From Trichobilharzia szidati (taxonomy: Eukaryota; Platyhelminthes; Trematoda; Strigeidida; Schistosomatidae), in contig OX235272.1 of NCBI GenBank assembly GCA_944472155.2, forward strand, positions 97,284,020 through 97,348,019: a stretch of DNA of 64,000 nt. Direction: 5' to 3'. Position 1 is the first letter of the stretch. Every line of letters starts with the position of its first letter. Shown here in pieces: positions 1-12,532 of the stretch. The notes under the pieces are model-generated. The model saw only the letters and a list, made by a program, of their open reading frames with translations. It did no database searches and had not been told where the DNA came from. The position numbers and the translations under genes were made by a program.

Positions 1-440
1 GCCCTACAGAAATTCATGAGACATCTAACAGACCAGCTTGACCTATGGCTTCTAATTTTCCAGGCCTTTGAATTCACTCCTCACTTAAATATCACTTACC
101 TACCTCACGATAATCTTTTTATTTACGCAATATTATACTCTATCTGATCTTAACTACATAGGCATTTATTGAAGCTGAAACTTGCTCTTTGTTCACATTT
201 GTTGCTTGCTTTAAGTCTGGTTGCTTTGATTAAAACCACAACAACACGAATGTTAGTACAAAGCTATATTTTCATCGGAAACGTGATAGTTTCCATGCTA
301 AGACCAATATAGTTAACATTAAACATTGCAAATGTATACTACCATTTCAAGTACTATATTTCTTCTTCTCCTTGTGTTTATCTTGTAAATATACTTCCAA
401 TAATGTATTATTCATAATTGCATTTTGTACCATTTTGCAG
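1..440. other. Upstream flank or intron, no gene seen
   Basis: AT-rich single-copy-looking DNA with no recognisable repeat or long open frame. It ends in a pyrimidine-leaning stretch and a CAG at 438-440 that looks like a splice acceptor for the exon that follows, so most of it is probably intron. Confidence 0.35.
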
Positions 441-615
441 CTGCGCAGAATTTTCTTCTCTTCCTGAAATAGTGTTCAATCACGTGGCGACACGCTTTTC
501 ACTGGTTGACCATAACTATCAGCAGGAAACGGAACAAATTTTGGGTTGTCGCTCAACTTTGATGGTGACCTTAGTGAAGGATTTACAATTTAACAATTAT
601 GAGAACCTATTCTGA
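441..615 (+). CDS. Probable last coding exon of an unrecognised protein
   Basis: I do not recognise this protein. The exon is inferred from a good acceptor (a T-rich run then TTTGCAG ending at 440) followed by an open frame of about 57 codons ending in TGA at 613-615. The peptide runs from CAEFSSLPEIVF through a hydrophilic middle with YQQETEQILGC to a C-terminus of NNYENLF. It is less AT-biased than its surroundings, with a mixed amino-acid content (C, H, D, E, Q) rather than the F/L/Y/I/N strings of chance frames here. A polyA signal lies 141 bases after the stop. Upstream exons would lie left of the window on the + strand. It could still be a chance frame or an old repeat; a protein search would settle it. 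Confidence 0.45.
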
Positions 616-755
616 TTGCTTGTACAATGACTGAACAATTGAAACTTTTGAAAAAGTATTAATTCATGATACTTCAGGACTGTAATTTATAAGATAACTG
701 ATCGTGCCTATAAAAATGGCATTCATTTCTTGCAAACTTACCTGTTTATACGAAA

Positions 756-761
756 AATAAA
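756..761 (+). promoter_or_regulatory. Candidate polyadenylation signal AATAAA
   Basis: A canonical AATAAA hexamer stands 141 bases after the stop of the candidate last exon at 441-615. In AT-rich DNA this hexamer is common by chance, so its position is supporting evidence only. Confidence 0.35.
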
Positions 762-823
762 TTATTATTACGTCATAGATGAAAGGAATTTCTGCACTAA
801 GATCTATCGTATCCAATCATCCT

Positions 824-1323
824 NNNNNNNNNNNNNNNNNNNNNNNNNNNNNNNNNNNNNNNNNNNNNNNNNNNNNNNNNNNNNNNNNNNNNNNNNNNNN
901 NNNNNNNNNNNNNNNNNNNNNNNNNNNNNNNNNNNNNNNNNNNNNNNNNNNNNNNNNNNNNNNNNNNNNNNNNNNNNNNNNNNNNNNNNNNNNNNNNNNN
1001 NNNNNNNNNNNNNNNNNNNNNNNNNNNNNNNNNNNNNNNNNNNNNNNNNNNNNNNNNNNNNNNNNNNNNNNNNNNNNNNNNNNNNNNNNNNNNNNNNNNN
1101 NNNNNNNNNNNNNNNNNNNNNNNNNNNNNNNNNNNNNNNNNNNNNNNNNNNNNNNNNNNNNNNNNNNNNNNNNNNNNNNNNNNNNNNNNNNNNNNNNNNN
1201 NNNNNNNNNNNNNNNNNNNNNNNNNNNNNNNNNNNNNNNNNNNNNNNNNNNNNNNNNNNNNNNNNNNNNNNNNNNNNNNNNNNNNNNNNNNNNNNNNNNN
1301 NNNNNNNNNNNNNNNNNNNNNNN
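824..1323. other. Assembly gap of exactly 500 N
   Basis: An uninterrupted run of 500 N. The round length suggests a scaffold gap of fixed or estimated size. Frames that appear to cross it are artefacts. Confidence 0.98.
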
Positions 1324-1861
1324 ACGTATTAGAATAACATGTCGGATCTACTGCAGATATTCGATATATCTACAGTATTAATAACTGGATGTTGTTTCGA
1401 GCACAATTTACTGCTCATAATCAGCATACCAATGTATTCACCAGATTTTATTCGAAAATGTATGAAGAATAATTAGAAAAATAAGGGTAGCGGTATAAAA
1501 AGTAAGGAATTCAAAGCTTCAGTAATGTTGTCATTATAAAGAATGTGTAACATAAGAGGCCCTATATAGGATTCTTAACAAGGTTGGAATTAGTGTGTTA
1601 TTTAAACCAACCAGCTCACTCAGAAACTAACGTTGTCAGCTTAAGAACGCAGTAGATCCCATTAGAAAATAATGTAATTTACTAAATACCATGTAACAAC
1701 TATGTGGTGAGAATAGTAGATCCCAGGACATAGGAATTTAACTAGACGTAAAATGATTGACCCTGATAAATTAAGTATTTTGGAGAAAACTTCGCCCATT
1801 GCAATGCATTTATGTCCATGTAATCACACAGTAATGTGGGACAGGATAAAAATATTAGAAA

Positions 1862-1904
<43 letters not shown>

Positions 1905-3842
1905 ATATGATTATGGGTAGTAAATTGTGCTCAAACCGTCATCCAGTTACTAATGCTGCATCACTATATGAATTATAGAAAATAAAAGCCTAAATTTTGC
2001 TCACTGAAACTCACATGATCAAGCTACTATCACCCATTTACCATTGCATAATTCTCTGTGGTAAATAACCATACTAGGAAGACTCATTAACACCAGAAGA
2101 TGTAGAATATGTATTTATTTTGACAAATTGTATTCTTCAGAACAATGGTATTATTAATTCAATATAAGTCTACAGCATTGGAACCTGCTGACCACATCTA
2201 TGCCTCCTAAACGTATACCAGAATATTACTAAACAATTACATAATTCCAAGCATACATTCAAAGCAATTGTTTTTGAGTAGTAACAAAATATGAAGAGTG
2301 AATGATGCTTTAATCTCATTACCGTACTTATTATAACTATTACCATTGTTATTCTTGTTCTCTAAACACTAGGAAATTCATATTCACAAGAGCACAAAAG
2401 TTACAATAATAATAATAATAGTAATAATGACGAAAAACAAGCATGTTGTTTGTCACATTGATTATCACATGGAATTTGATACATATTTTCTCTTTTTCTT
2501 TTGCTTTGAAACGTGTTGACTACTAACCTACTTCCACCTGATCTTAAAATGAATTTTGACATAAGCACAGTAGAAGATACACACTTGGTTGTTGTTATTT
2601 TTGTTTCTTTTACTTTACATTGTTTCTTTCTTGTTTCTCAAAGATAACAACTCAGTGTGATAGAGAAGTCACTGGACAGGTGGTTGTGTTTCATCTATAC
2701 AAGTTTTCTATTTGTTAACATCGATAGATGAATACATTGATTTTATTCACTGAACAGTAACTAACCAGTCACTGCTTTTATTACACTCTTACAGAAGATC
2801 AGTCGTCAGTCCAAACAGGTCAGTGTCGTGGAGATGTCAATTCCTTCGAGATTTCAGATTCATCTTGCTGTTCAGCGCCAACAAGCACAAAACTAAACTT
2901 AGGTTCAGGACTTCCCACCGATCACCTCCAATCATCTAGCATCAACTGAAAGTGCACCAGATGATGGCGAGAGACTGGTCTTGATGACCACACTAAAACT
3001 TGGCTGACACAAATGAGTTAAAGTTTTGATGGTGTGATACAGACAATGTGTGCCAATGGAGAATGATTCTCATTTATTCCGGCAGTTCAGTACTACATTA
3101 ACAACAAAATACTATGTATATTTGAACATTCCATTTCATGTCGTTTGATGTAAACCGAAATCACACACTTAGTGATTGGTTAAAGAATACAAACTGTACA
3201 TATATAAACAGTGGTTCGATCAATGAAAAATGTACCTTGGCTTCTGTGTCTTCCCTATTGTTGTTACAAAGTAACAACAAATCCTGGACTGATAACACCA
3301 CTTACGCACTAGTGACTAGTCATTATACTAAATAGCTCAGTGGTAATATCACTGATTTTAGAACTGTATAACACCGATCCTGATCTCTGAGTGAACATTG
3401 CTTATTTCAAGGCTGCAGATACATATTGCTGAAAATTACGAATAAGCAGGAAACTTAGCTCTAGGGATTCCTGTCGATTCCCTCCAACCACCTGAGTTGA
3501 CTGAGTCTGTAGACTTCGTAAAAAATTCATATTTCCCATATGATTCACTGCCGAAAACAGCAACTTACTAGTTTTATATTGAAAAGCATGTCAGTAAAAC
3601 TCATCTTTCTGCCTTTTTTAAGACAACAAATAATTACTTTCTATTCTCCTATTGGTTAGAATAACTGGTACCACGGTGTAAGGTGGGATGACTGATGAAG
3701 CAGTCGACAAGCGTTAACAGAATATTTGGTGAAATCTATCAACCACTGATGTGTTTTGTCATAAAATTGACTAATTTGTTCTTCTGCTTCTAAGAATTTA
3801 TATGAGTTTATTAAAAGGGAACTGCCACTATTTAAGAGTTAG
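1324..3842. other. Repeat-poor AT-rich stretch with a TA microsatellite
   Basis: No supportable gene. It contains a perfect (AT)n tract at 1864-1902. A degenerate tRNA-like head sits near 3337-3395: an A-box-like TAGCTCAGTGG at 3336-3346 in old repeat sequence running to about 3500. Short open frames here have no splice or protein support. Confidence 0.5.
1864..1902. repeat. (AT)n microsatellite
   Basis: A perfect dinucleotide run of about 39 bases. Confidence 0.95.
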
Positions 3843-4015
3843 CTTGTAGGGATTTGACTAGTTTCAAGTTTAATCACGAACTGATATCAGTTAGAGAACC
3901 AAGGAGTACTGGACTGATATCAGTCCGTGGTCAAACTTGAGAAGTCGTGACAAGTGGAGTTCACCCGGGCGGGAGCAAGGACAAATAATCGCCGTTGATA
4001 CTGGTTGGTGGTCGC
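3843..4015. mobile_element. Family A repeat remnant, rearranged fold-back copy
   Basis: It starts as an inverted family A tail (GGGATTTGACTAG, then GTTAGAGAACC on the reverse strand). It switches directly to sense tail words (GATATCAGTCCGTGGTCAAAC) and then to the family's 5' segment (GTCGTGACAAGTGGAG, then TGGTTGGTGGTCGCG). The tRNA-like head and hammerhead are missing, so this is a deletion derivative of the inverted-tail structure. Confidence 0.6.
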
Positions 4016-5789
4016 GTTAAAATCAAAAATTGACATTAATTTAACAATAATCTGATTTCAGAAACACCTTTAAGTTACATTTTGCACCTTCAAAAAAGAA
4101 GTTTGTGCATATGTGTATAGCTGTTCGTGTGCATGAGGAGCTTGATAACAGAATGGAATATCTGTTGACATAGCACTTACACTAACTTTAATCTCTAAAG
4201 TAAACCAACCTTAAGTCTGGAACTGGTTGTCATCAAATATAGACAGACTATCTGACTAATAAGTCAGAGTAGAACTTTCTAAAAATGTGAATCAATTCAG
4301 ACAGCCACAATGTGGGATAAACACATAAAATAAGAGTATAGCAATACAATAATAATAATATAACAGACAACTATCTATATGACAAAGAGAATAACGAAAT
4401 AAAGAACTATTGAAAAATGATAAGAAGTGAATAGATATGCGTCAATTGTAGAAGCACTGAAAAATTCTAGTTCAGCTACACAGTTCTCTCACCTTTTCCT
4501 GTCCAAGTCAGTTGATTCTATGCAACTGAATGATTCACTACAAAGATAATATATTGTTATGCTATTGGTAAGTTAACTGTAAATCATTCGTATCTTGTAA
4601 TTCACACTTTGTATTACATATGTGGGAGACTTAACGATAAACTCAGAAACTATACGAGATATCAAAATAAAAACCCGAAGCAGTAAAAGATACCTAAACA
4701 ATATATTACAATAATTAAAGATATTGAGGTAAAAGAGAATACAGTTACTTGCGAATAGAACTAAGTCAACTTCCATAAATTCAACAATTATAATCTAGAG
4801 ATGCAATCCGCATGACATGTTCCAACAGTGTTTTCTCGGCTGTCAAATAGGTTGTTAAATTTTCTTCGAACCAGCATAGGAGTTTTCTGTAATTTCTAAA
4901 ATATACCATCAAATAATTAGTGTGACTAACAGGCGGTCACTGAGATATAGATAACTAAGAGTGAGCTAAGATGGGCATATGATTATTTCCCGCTAAAGTA
5001 CCAATTAAACGAAGATTTTGATTAAAAAATTGGATGTGTACAATGTATTACTTTCTAGACGTTCTACGGGAACTGTATAAAGTCATTATTCTGGACTGTA
5101 CACATCAATAGTGGTAGGAATTCATTAATTGACTGTTTAGTCTTTTGATATCATGTAAATTAGAGCTTAACATCTGTTTTAGTGATGAGTCATCATTCGA
5201 TCAGTTCATTTTTGCCTATGTTAACTCCTGACTCCAAACAGTCAATATGATGTCTCATAAAGTTCACTCCAGTTGGTAATCCACCTTTAATTCGCATGTA
5301 TATATCAGCGAACAATATTATCATAATACATGTATACTGCACATAAAAACTCTATTGGTGCTTTTAGATATCTGAGTAAATAAATAAACCTATGGACAAT
5401 TTAGTGTAGCACTTCAATTTCCTAAAATACGCCAAATCTAGAATTACGATTGATGATTGAACGAGCCGAATGAAAGTGTTTTAAACACACTAGTAAACAC
5501 TTCATCATGATATTTTTGCTATTTTCTGTCAAATTTCAAGTGAGATCATCAGAATCATACCATTACTAAAAAGAAATCATTAAAAGGGAAAGACTTTTTT
5601 TCAAAAACACTAAATTGTAAAATAATCACATTAGAAAATTATTTAAAAGAAAATTCTAACAAATAGTTATATCATTATGACGACAAACTTATTTCATTGT
5701 ATTGAACATTTAACTCCAGTTTTATTTGAACGAAGTATGCTTATCTACTGATCTATTCATTTTAAAGACCGAATAGCAATTGATTCAAT
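4016..5789. other. AT-rich stretch, no gene or clear repeat
   Basis: I see no coding exon, RNA gene or recognisable transposon. Open frames are short and of the F/L/I/Y/N type expected by chance. Confidence 0.45.
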
Positions 5790-6850
5790 AAAATCGACTG
5801 ACTGGCTGCCTGAGTTTCAACATAGAACTTAGCACAGAAGGGCAGCAGGTCAAGTTGCCACAGTGTATATAACATACAGAGACAGACAAAAGAGATAGAG
5901 GAATAGATATCCAAAGGAACTACAATAAGCAGAAATACCAGGGAGAAAGATTAGTAACATGGTAAACATCACAGTTTAGTGGATACGGGAGATTACAAAG
6001 AGGGAATGCATCTGTACCATTCAGAACGTTTTTAAGCCATATCTCCGATAGTCTTCAGACATTGGTTCTTACCATCTCGAGGATCACAACTATGCAGTTT
6101 ATAACTCTCTACGTGGCTCAAACCAACTGTTACAGACTTCATGGAGGGATTCCAAGTTTTGATTTGACCAATCTTAACCCTTTTTCAACCCAACCCTATG
6201 TCATCTAACACTGTTCAGTGAGGAAGGCAGCGCATGAGTTTGTGTAACACGTGTCCTAGCCATCTCAGTCGATGTAGCTACACAACGTCATCGATTGACA
6301 TCCCCTCCTTATATAGCACTCTGGCCTTAATATGAGTATTACTCATCATATTATAGTACTTAACACAGGAGGTAGTTCGCAAACATATGTGGTTAAAGAA
6401 GACAGCTAACCTTTTCATATCTTCCATTTTCACAGTCTTCCCTCACAGTCATGAAGGAAGATGAAGCAAACTACTGCTCAGTACACGCGTCCTTTGACCG
6501 GTAGCTAGATATCACGTCTACACCATAAGATAACACAATTTAGCAAATGTCACACGACTCTTTTGTATCTGTGCTGAGATTTTGTCAACAAATAAATGTT
6601 CCAAAATAAGTAAAGTAATCAGCACAATCATTTCACTACTTATCTCTAAACTAGGAAAAGGTTCAGACTATTCCTACAGCACTGTTTTACATTTGAGAGG
6701 GACAAAATGGATGCCAAACATACTAAGATTGTCTATTGCAATATACTTTCCCCATACCTCATTCACGTTCCTGCAGCACCTCTGGGTAGATAATGTCAAA
6801 TGCCGCCTTCTGGTTAACAAATGAAACAAGATAGGCTACAAATCGGTAAA
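5790..6850 (-). mobile_element. Non-LTR retrotransposon remnant, second lineage (reverse transcriptase to 3' UTR)
   Basis: Read on the minus strand, the segment near 6700-6830 gives a decayed reverse-transcriptase motif A block (QKAAFDIIYPEVL, compare the usual AAFDSV). The segment at 6060-6450 gives the C-terminal domain of a flatworm LINE: decayed KWKI then HRLRWLGHVLH, followed by WNPSMKSVTVGLSHVE. Family knowledge: this C-terminal layout differs from the RTE-like LINE found elsewhere in the window. Stops and frameshifts break every frame, so it is a dead copy. The last 200 bases look like 3' UTR. The clade is not assigned. Confidence 0.65.
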
Positions 6851-9204
6851 TCTATGGCAGTACTCAACAACAGTGGATATAAAGTGCTGGAACTGCTGCA
6901 ACAATCCGGCAACAAGATTAAAGTATCTGACTGATCAGGGTTGCCAAATTGCGCTTGATTATTAAGTCTGCTGACTTTAAATACCCTGTTATAGAACTTT
7001 GGTCCCTACTACAGAGTTTATAGCTGTTTGGTCGAAAGAATGACGTTTTAGTGATCTCACTTCATCACAATTTGGTATCAGCTAAATGGCCAATTAAGTC
7101 GGAAAATACTGGTAAGATATTCCATTTTAGTTTCCATGTAAACAAGCGACCATATGAGACACTGTGTCGACAATTGTCTTTTTTTAAGCCAAATACTCCG
7201 TCTGTGAGATCGAATACAATTCCATGTGATTGCTGGTCCGTCCAAGAAAGATTTCAGAAGTTCTGGTGAAGAACAACAACAGTTGATGAAGTGAACGTAG
7301 TTAGGTGTAACGACAGTCTCCTACCAGTGGCATTTTATGACAATGTTGATAAATCATAAAGAAGCAAAAAGCTGAAAATTATAAAACAATGAATATGTGT
7401 TCATGCATTCATTTTATTCAAATCTCTTTAGTAAATTGATTACTGTATTTGAACCGGTGTACATTGAACACAATGACACCTATGCATAATTATATTATTC
7501 TAACTCTAATTGTCTATTGGACATTGAATAGCATAGCATAAAAAATGATACGCCTTTATTCCCCTTGAAAAGCAATAATAAATAAATAAATGAATAAACT
7601 GTTATTGTGTTCATATTTTTATACCTTCAAGTAAAAATTCTGTCATGATGATTACTTCTTGACAAGATCCACTTTCATCATTTTGTATTTGTATGCATGA
7701 ATTTTTTTTATATTTTAAGGTGTACACACGTATACACAAATCCTACGAATATTTGGACACGATAATTTGATTATTTTTTTTTTAAAGTAATATACCTTTT
7801 CTGAAAGAGACAGAAACTTGAAAAAACATGTATTTATGAAAACAATAAACATAATATTTGAAAAGTATATTCATATTTGTGCCATTTTATGCCTTGAAAA
7901 AGAAAAAACACGTCTTCGTTTTTATTTTGTTTCTAATTTAGTCAGTCAACTTTGGATGTCGTATACCATTTCTTTATATTTTTTCTTCTTTTTCTTGAGA
8001 AAGAAAGAGAAGTAATTATACTGCTATATCTTTTATTCTGTTCTATGCTGCTATGCATTGTACCCCGCCTCTCTCTCTCTCTCACTGTGTGTGTCTCGCT
8101 TTGTTAAGTCTACTTTCCTTCCTTTCATTTATAACTGCTTCCAATCTTTCGTCGTCTTCTTGGTGTATTATACACAGAAGACAAAACGGGGTTACTTATT
8201 CACATCACTAGAAGTGATTATTCCCTTCTACCAATTAATGATTAGGCTTATCTAGTAAAGCTCAAATCTCCCTACATAGGTGGATAGATTGAATATTCTT
8301 CATTTTATCAGACAAATAAAGTAACATGAATACAGTTCTCATGGCTTGTTTTATATTTGTGATGTTATTTCTTGTGTTGATTTGTTTATTTGACAGTAGA
8401 GAAAATATACCTTTTTTAAATTTGTGTTTTTGGGTGGAACCTGTTCAGTGTGTTGTTCTTGTGTTTATTATTATTATTATTACTAACCTATTTTCATTGC
8501 TGTCTTTCTAAACATTTCTTGTGCATTTTTTTCTTATGCGAACTTATTTAAGCATACAATATTTGTCGTTTTCAATACTTGTTTGTGTCCATTTGAAGTT
8601 TATACCAGAGTATGTGCGAGGGTGGGTGAAAGTGAGTTCGCTACTCAGTTAACCAAATAAGTAAGTAAGGGAGTAAATGAAAAAAATAAGGTGGAGAACT
8701 AAACCCTGACTCAGCCACCCACCTACCCCATCACCACATTCACGTACACAGACATTGACATGAATAGTAGACTTTAAATGATCACTTTGACTAATTCTTC
8801 TTTTTTTTGTGAAATTAGAATCCCAGCCTTGTATCTTATTTTCCTTACTATAAGTAAATCGTTATTACTGTCATTATTATTATTATTATTGTTATTATTT
8901 GTGAGTTGTACTCAACTCTTCACTACTGCTTTATATATACTATGTACCACCTATTTTTATTTTGTTTTCTTTACATTTCACGAATATCTTCACTAGTACT
9001 GCTGATACTGTTCATTAATGTTACTGGTACTGGTAAAACCAAAGATATTGACATTAGTAGTAAAATAATAGTAATAATAACGACCTGTATTCATAAAGGT
9101 GTACATCAGCACTGTATGAACATTAAAACAATTACGTGTTTCATCTACCACTTTTATAATAATAATAATAATACCATTTCATTTTCAACTTGTCCCATAC
9201 TTAC
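6851..9204. other. No gene recognised; low-complexity AT-rich DNA
   Basis: An open frame at 7051-7269 is more hydrophilic than its neighbours but has no good splice sites or family resemblance. It may be the decayed upstream part of the adjacent minus-strand LINE. The rest is T-rich and simple, with CT/GT tracts near 8065-8100 and ATT runs near 8470 and 8875. Confidence 0.4.
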
Positions 9205-9505
9205 TAGTGACTGAAGTTTGTCTAGAGTTCTAGTCAGAAGTAGTGACCAGTGGGATCAACCAAGACAGGCATAATAACAAACACTCACTGATGACATTGG
9301 CTGACGGTTGCGCTGTATACATCGTCAAGTGGCAGAAGTTAGAATTCATGCATTATTCAATTCTCTCCCAATGGCTGATTGGTCAACCAGATTGTCTGGT
9401 AACCTGAAAGTCCAAGATTAAATCCTAAAGCGACTTGGTGGATGCGTACCGATGAGCAGCTTCAAAATGAGATGAAGCACCTGTCCGGTAGCAGTTTCCC
9501 AACTA
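9205..9505 (+). mobile_element. Family A repeat (5' segment, tRNA-like head, decayed hammerhead)
   Basis: It shows the family order in sense: the 5' segment (GTTCTAGTCAGAAGTAGTGACC; then CACTCACTGATGACATTGG; then GCGCTGTATACATCG), the shared word GAAGTTAGAATTCATG, and a tRNA-like head (AATGGCTGATTGGTC; GGTAACCTGAAAGTCC with a ruined B box). After it comes GATGAGCAGCTTC, which keeps little of the hammerhead core. Confidence 0.7.
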
Positions 9506-9552
9506 ATGTCATATTAGTGATCTCACTCGAAAATAAGTATAAATGGTCCCAA

Positions 9553-9725
9553 GGTAGATGATGTCAGTTAGAGAACCAAGGGGACACTAAATAGTTGTTT
9601 CGTTCTAGTTTAGGACCATTTAAAAATGCCTGCCCATGATCTCACTGGGGATTGACCTCGTGACCTGTAGATTATGAGATGAGCTCATTGCTTTGTAGCT
9701 ACTGGACTGAAATTCAGTTCAGTTC
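9553..9725 (-). mobile_element. Family A repeat, minus-strand copy facing the preceding one
   Basis: It begins with the inverted tail word GTCAGTTAGAGAACC. The hammerhead region follows on the minus strand (GAAA and stem II strand kept; the CTGANGA side ruined), then a decayed tRNA-like head. Together with 9205-9505 it makes an inverted pair. Confidence 0.65.
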
Positions 9726-10414
9726 AGTTACACAACAATCTTTTCCGCCGTAACACAATTCGTTTCTGGATTATAAAGATTAGCATTTCATCAAAAGATT
9801 GACTAGTGTCCAATACTTCATGATACTCATAAACAAGGAGTATCTGTAACTTTGAGGAAATCCATTTTCTGTATGAGATTCAAACGGTTTCTCATAGTGA
9901 AGTGACACCTTGATGAATGCATCTGGAAAGTATGGAAGAGTGTGTTTTTGCATGTCTGTATGTGGGAAAAATGGACGGTATCACTGAAATTTACTGCAGA
10001 TATTTGTAGTTGTGTGTATTGTGGAGTGCAGAAATCACTGGCTATAATATAACTGGACTGACTATAAGCGACACGTTGCTAAGGCATTCAAAAGACAAGA
10101 TTATAAGCGAAGTAGTATTTGCAAGCATTTGTTCCAATTTATTTAAATAACCTAGCAACATGTCGGTTAATTTCAGTCATACAAGTGTTAGTCTGTAGGA
10201 TTATTTTACATGCTCTTGATTTAAAACAAAACTTCACTCACGCTTAATACATTACTGAAGATGAAATAAAAAAGAGAAATTATCAGTATTAAAGTTTATT
10301 GTTGACGCCCATACACTTAAGACCACTACCAATTACTTAGTATATTTAAGAGCCTTCATATTTACAACAGATATTGCCTGCAGTGGTTGCAGTAAAATAA
10401 TGATCTGGTTAGCA

Positions 10415-10520
10415 GTTAGCTGTTGTGGCTCAACTAATTCAGTGCCGGAGGTTAATGTTTCGAGTCCCACAACTACTCAGATGTTCACCTCACCCTCATT
10501 CATCACCTATTATAATAATA
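10415..10520 (+). repeat. Family D repeat with short tRNA-like head
   Basis: GTTGTGG at 10422-10428 pairs perfectly with CCACAAC at 10467-10473, with a B-box-like TTTCGAGTCCC just before the second strand. At 52 nt it is too short to be a tRNA. The following words (GTTCACCTC, then TCATCACCTATTAT) recur after a similar head at 51600-51725, so this is a dispersed repeat. Confidence 0.5.
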
Positions 10521-10611
10521 ACAGTGTTACAAGCGAAAGTCTCACCATAAAATAAGTTCTCACTAGAATTTTTCCCTTACAACCAGTGTGTCTGTTAGAT
10601 TCTATTCATGT

Positions 10612-10804
10612 GTGTCGGTGGCATAGTGGTTAGGACTCTCGCCCAACAATACACATGGGCCCGGGTTCGATCCCCTGCCGACGCACACCTGATATCTATG
10701 GTCGGCCTGCAAAATTTGGGCTACCGATATACATGCTGAAAATTCTATACTTGTACTGAAAATACGGTGTGGCATCAAGCTGTAATCAAAAAATAAATAA
10801 ATAA
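10612..10804 (+). mobile_element. Family B SINE, tail type 1 (tRNA-headed)
   Basis: The head at 10612-10684 is 73 nt. Its ends pair as an acceptor stem (GTGTCGG with CCGACGC), with an A-box-like GGCATAGTGGTTAGG and a B box GGTTCGATCCC. The tail runs through CCTGATATCTATGGTCGGCC and GGTGTGGCATCAAGC to an A/TAAA-rich end. This is the layout of a tRNA-derived SINE transcribed by RNA polymerase III. The anticodon arm does not fold convincingly, so I do not call a functional tRNA. Confidence 0.85.
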
Positions 10805-12227
10805 ATAAAAATGATACATTGAAAGTTATCAGTGATTGATAAACTTGGATATTTGTGAATTAGTGAGACGCCTAAGTAACATAAGTTATTGTATTCCCAT
10901 CTGGTAAAACTGAATGTCGAACTCCCCATCTGCAAATCCGATGCTTCTTAGTTGTATAACTCAGAGGATTGTGGGTTCACAATGCTGAAGAGATCTAAGA
11001 AATCCAGCAACAGATTCCTCTGAAAGTCTAAGTGTCATGTATAAATCACATACACTCTACTCCCCATGATTATTACAATCGGATTTACGAACAGAAAACT
11101 ATGTCATGTATTGCTAATGATTGGAATGATTAGTAAAGGTATTCTAAAAAATGCTGGGTAATTATTGAATTCATTTTGAAATCAAAGTCAGCACTGACTT
11201 ATTTGAACTGATTCCTAACTCCAACCCCCAACCCCTCAAAAGAAACTCTCTAAGAACTAAATCCTTTCAATGTAGATAAGTTAGTTATTTACCTATATTG
11301 TTTACAGAATTGAATCAAAGCGTTTCTTGTTAAATTCTTTCCTTAACTTTGATTTATCTGCATGTTTTACAAGATACAAAGAAGAAAGAAAGAAAGAACG
11401 AAGGGAGAGAGAAAGAAACCAGCAGCGAAGTATCTAGGTGAATATTTCTCTTGTTTTTGTAAAGGAAAAAGACTTTATAATTTAACCTAAGACTCCATAT
11501 GAGTTAAAAGTGACACGCTACACATAGTGATTGTATTCAACTTACCATATATACACGCTAATAATTATTTTTCTTCTAAAGACTGAAAAAACGCAGGTGT
11601 TAAGCATGTTAGAAATATGCTTCATTATCACCAAGTTTTAGTTGATTAAGAGAAACAATACAGAATAGTCGTCGATTATGAATGAAATTTAATGTTATAA
11701 CCCAAAAGGAATTCTTCATTAAATTAACAATAAAATGAATTATGCAAAAGATTACCTAAGATTAGTGACTATTCATTTGGTTGATAAGGGGGACATCATC
11801 GTTCACTAATATTGAATGGTCATTTGTAATAGTGTCATGTATTACACAGAGTTACCTGCTATGCGACAGGAACACTTATGTTATGAATCAGATAAGTAAA
11901 GTAAATGTATTCATTAGATCCTGTTATCTGTTTCACAAGTTCCCGATGTTCACACCCATTGGCTGAATAGTACTCTAATGTACTCTTTATGCAACATGAA
12001 GGGGGGGGATTATATGTCTGTATTGTTTATTCGAGAGGTAAACTTCTCTTTACACCTAATCATATCTAAAGAACCCAATGCCTGACAGTCAAGCAGAAGA
12101 AAAGTGACAGTATTTGTCATAAAAACCTTTAAACTGCATCGATAAGAAACAAATGAAAATATAAATGGAGTGAAATTAGGTATCATACCACAATTACATA
12201 AAGATATAACTAATTTTGAAGTGTTGG
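10805..12227. other. No gene or clear transposon
   Basis: AT-rich DNA with an AGAAAGAAAG-type purine tract near 11372-11420 and a G8 run at 12001-12008. Nothing else is supportable. Confidence 0.45.
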
Positions 12228-12532
12228 ATCGTAGAGATTTAATGGGCTTTAAATTAGGTCACAAAGTGAAACTAGTTAGAGAACAGATGAAAACCAGGAA
12301 GTAGCGAACAGCTTGTGATTCTTCAGCACTACACACACACACACATGACCCCACCCCCAAGGATCTAGCCTAGGACCATCAGGTTGCGAGGTGAGCCCGT
12401 TAGCCATCCGGTCACTAGAACAGAATTCAGTGGGTGCTGGGTGTATACTGTTGAAGAGTCCTAAACTGTGACATCTCCCTGGTTTTCAATGGTCCTCTAA
12501 GTGGTGTTAATCCTCAGTCTAACTTAATGTAG
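12228..12532. mobile_element. Family A fold-back copy
   Basis: On the minus strand it runs tail (from 12232), hammerhead region, then tRNA-like head (complements of GCGAGGTGAGCCCG and GGTCACTAGAAC). At about 12431 it flips to sense with GGTGTATACTG, TTGAAGA, GTCC and the tail (TTTTCAATGGTCCTC). The minus half keeps a perfect CTGAAGA core word at 12320-12326 but its stem II is destroyed. The inverted tails at the two ends give the element fold-back potential. Confidence 0.7.

Noticed and set aside
730..1381. Two 200-codon open frames
   Set aside because: They consist almost entirely of the N gap at 824-1323.
7051..7269. Plus-strand exon candidate
   Set aside because: More hydrophilic than most, but lacks convincing splice sites and probably overlaps decayed LINE sequence on the other strand.
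8326..8511. Short membrane protein
   Set aside because: The hydrophobic frame comes from T-rich low-complexity DNA with ATT runs; no splice sites, Kozak context or relatives.
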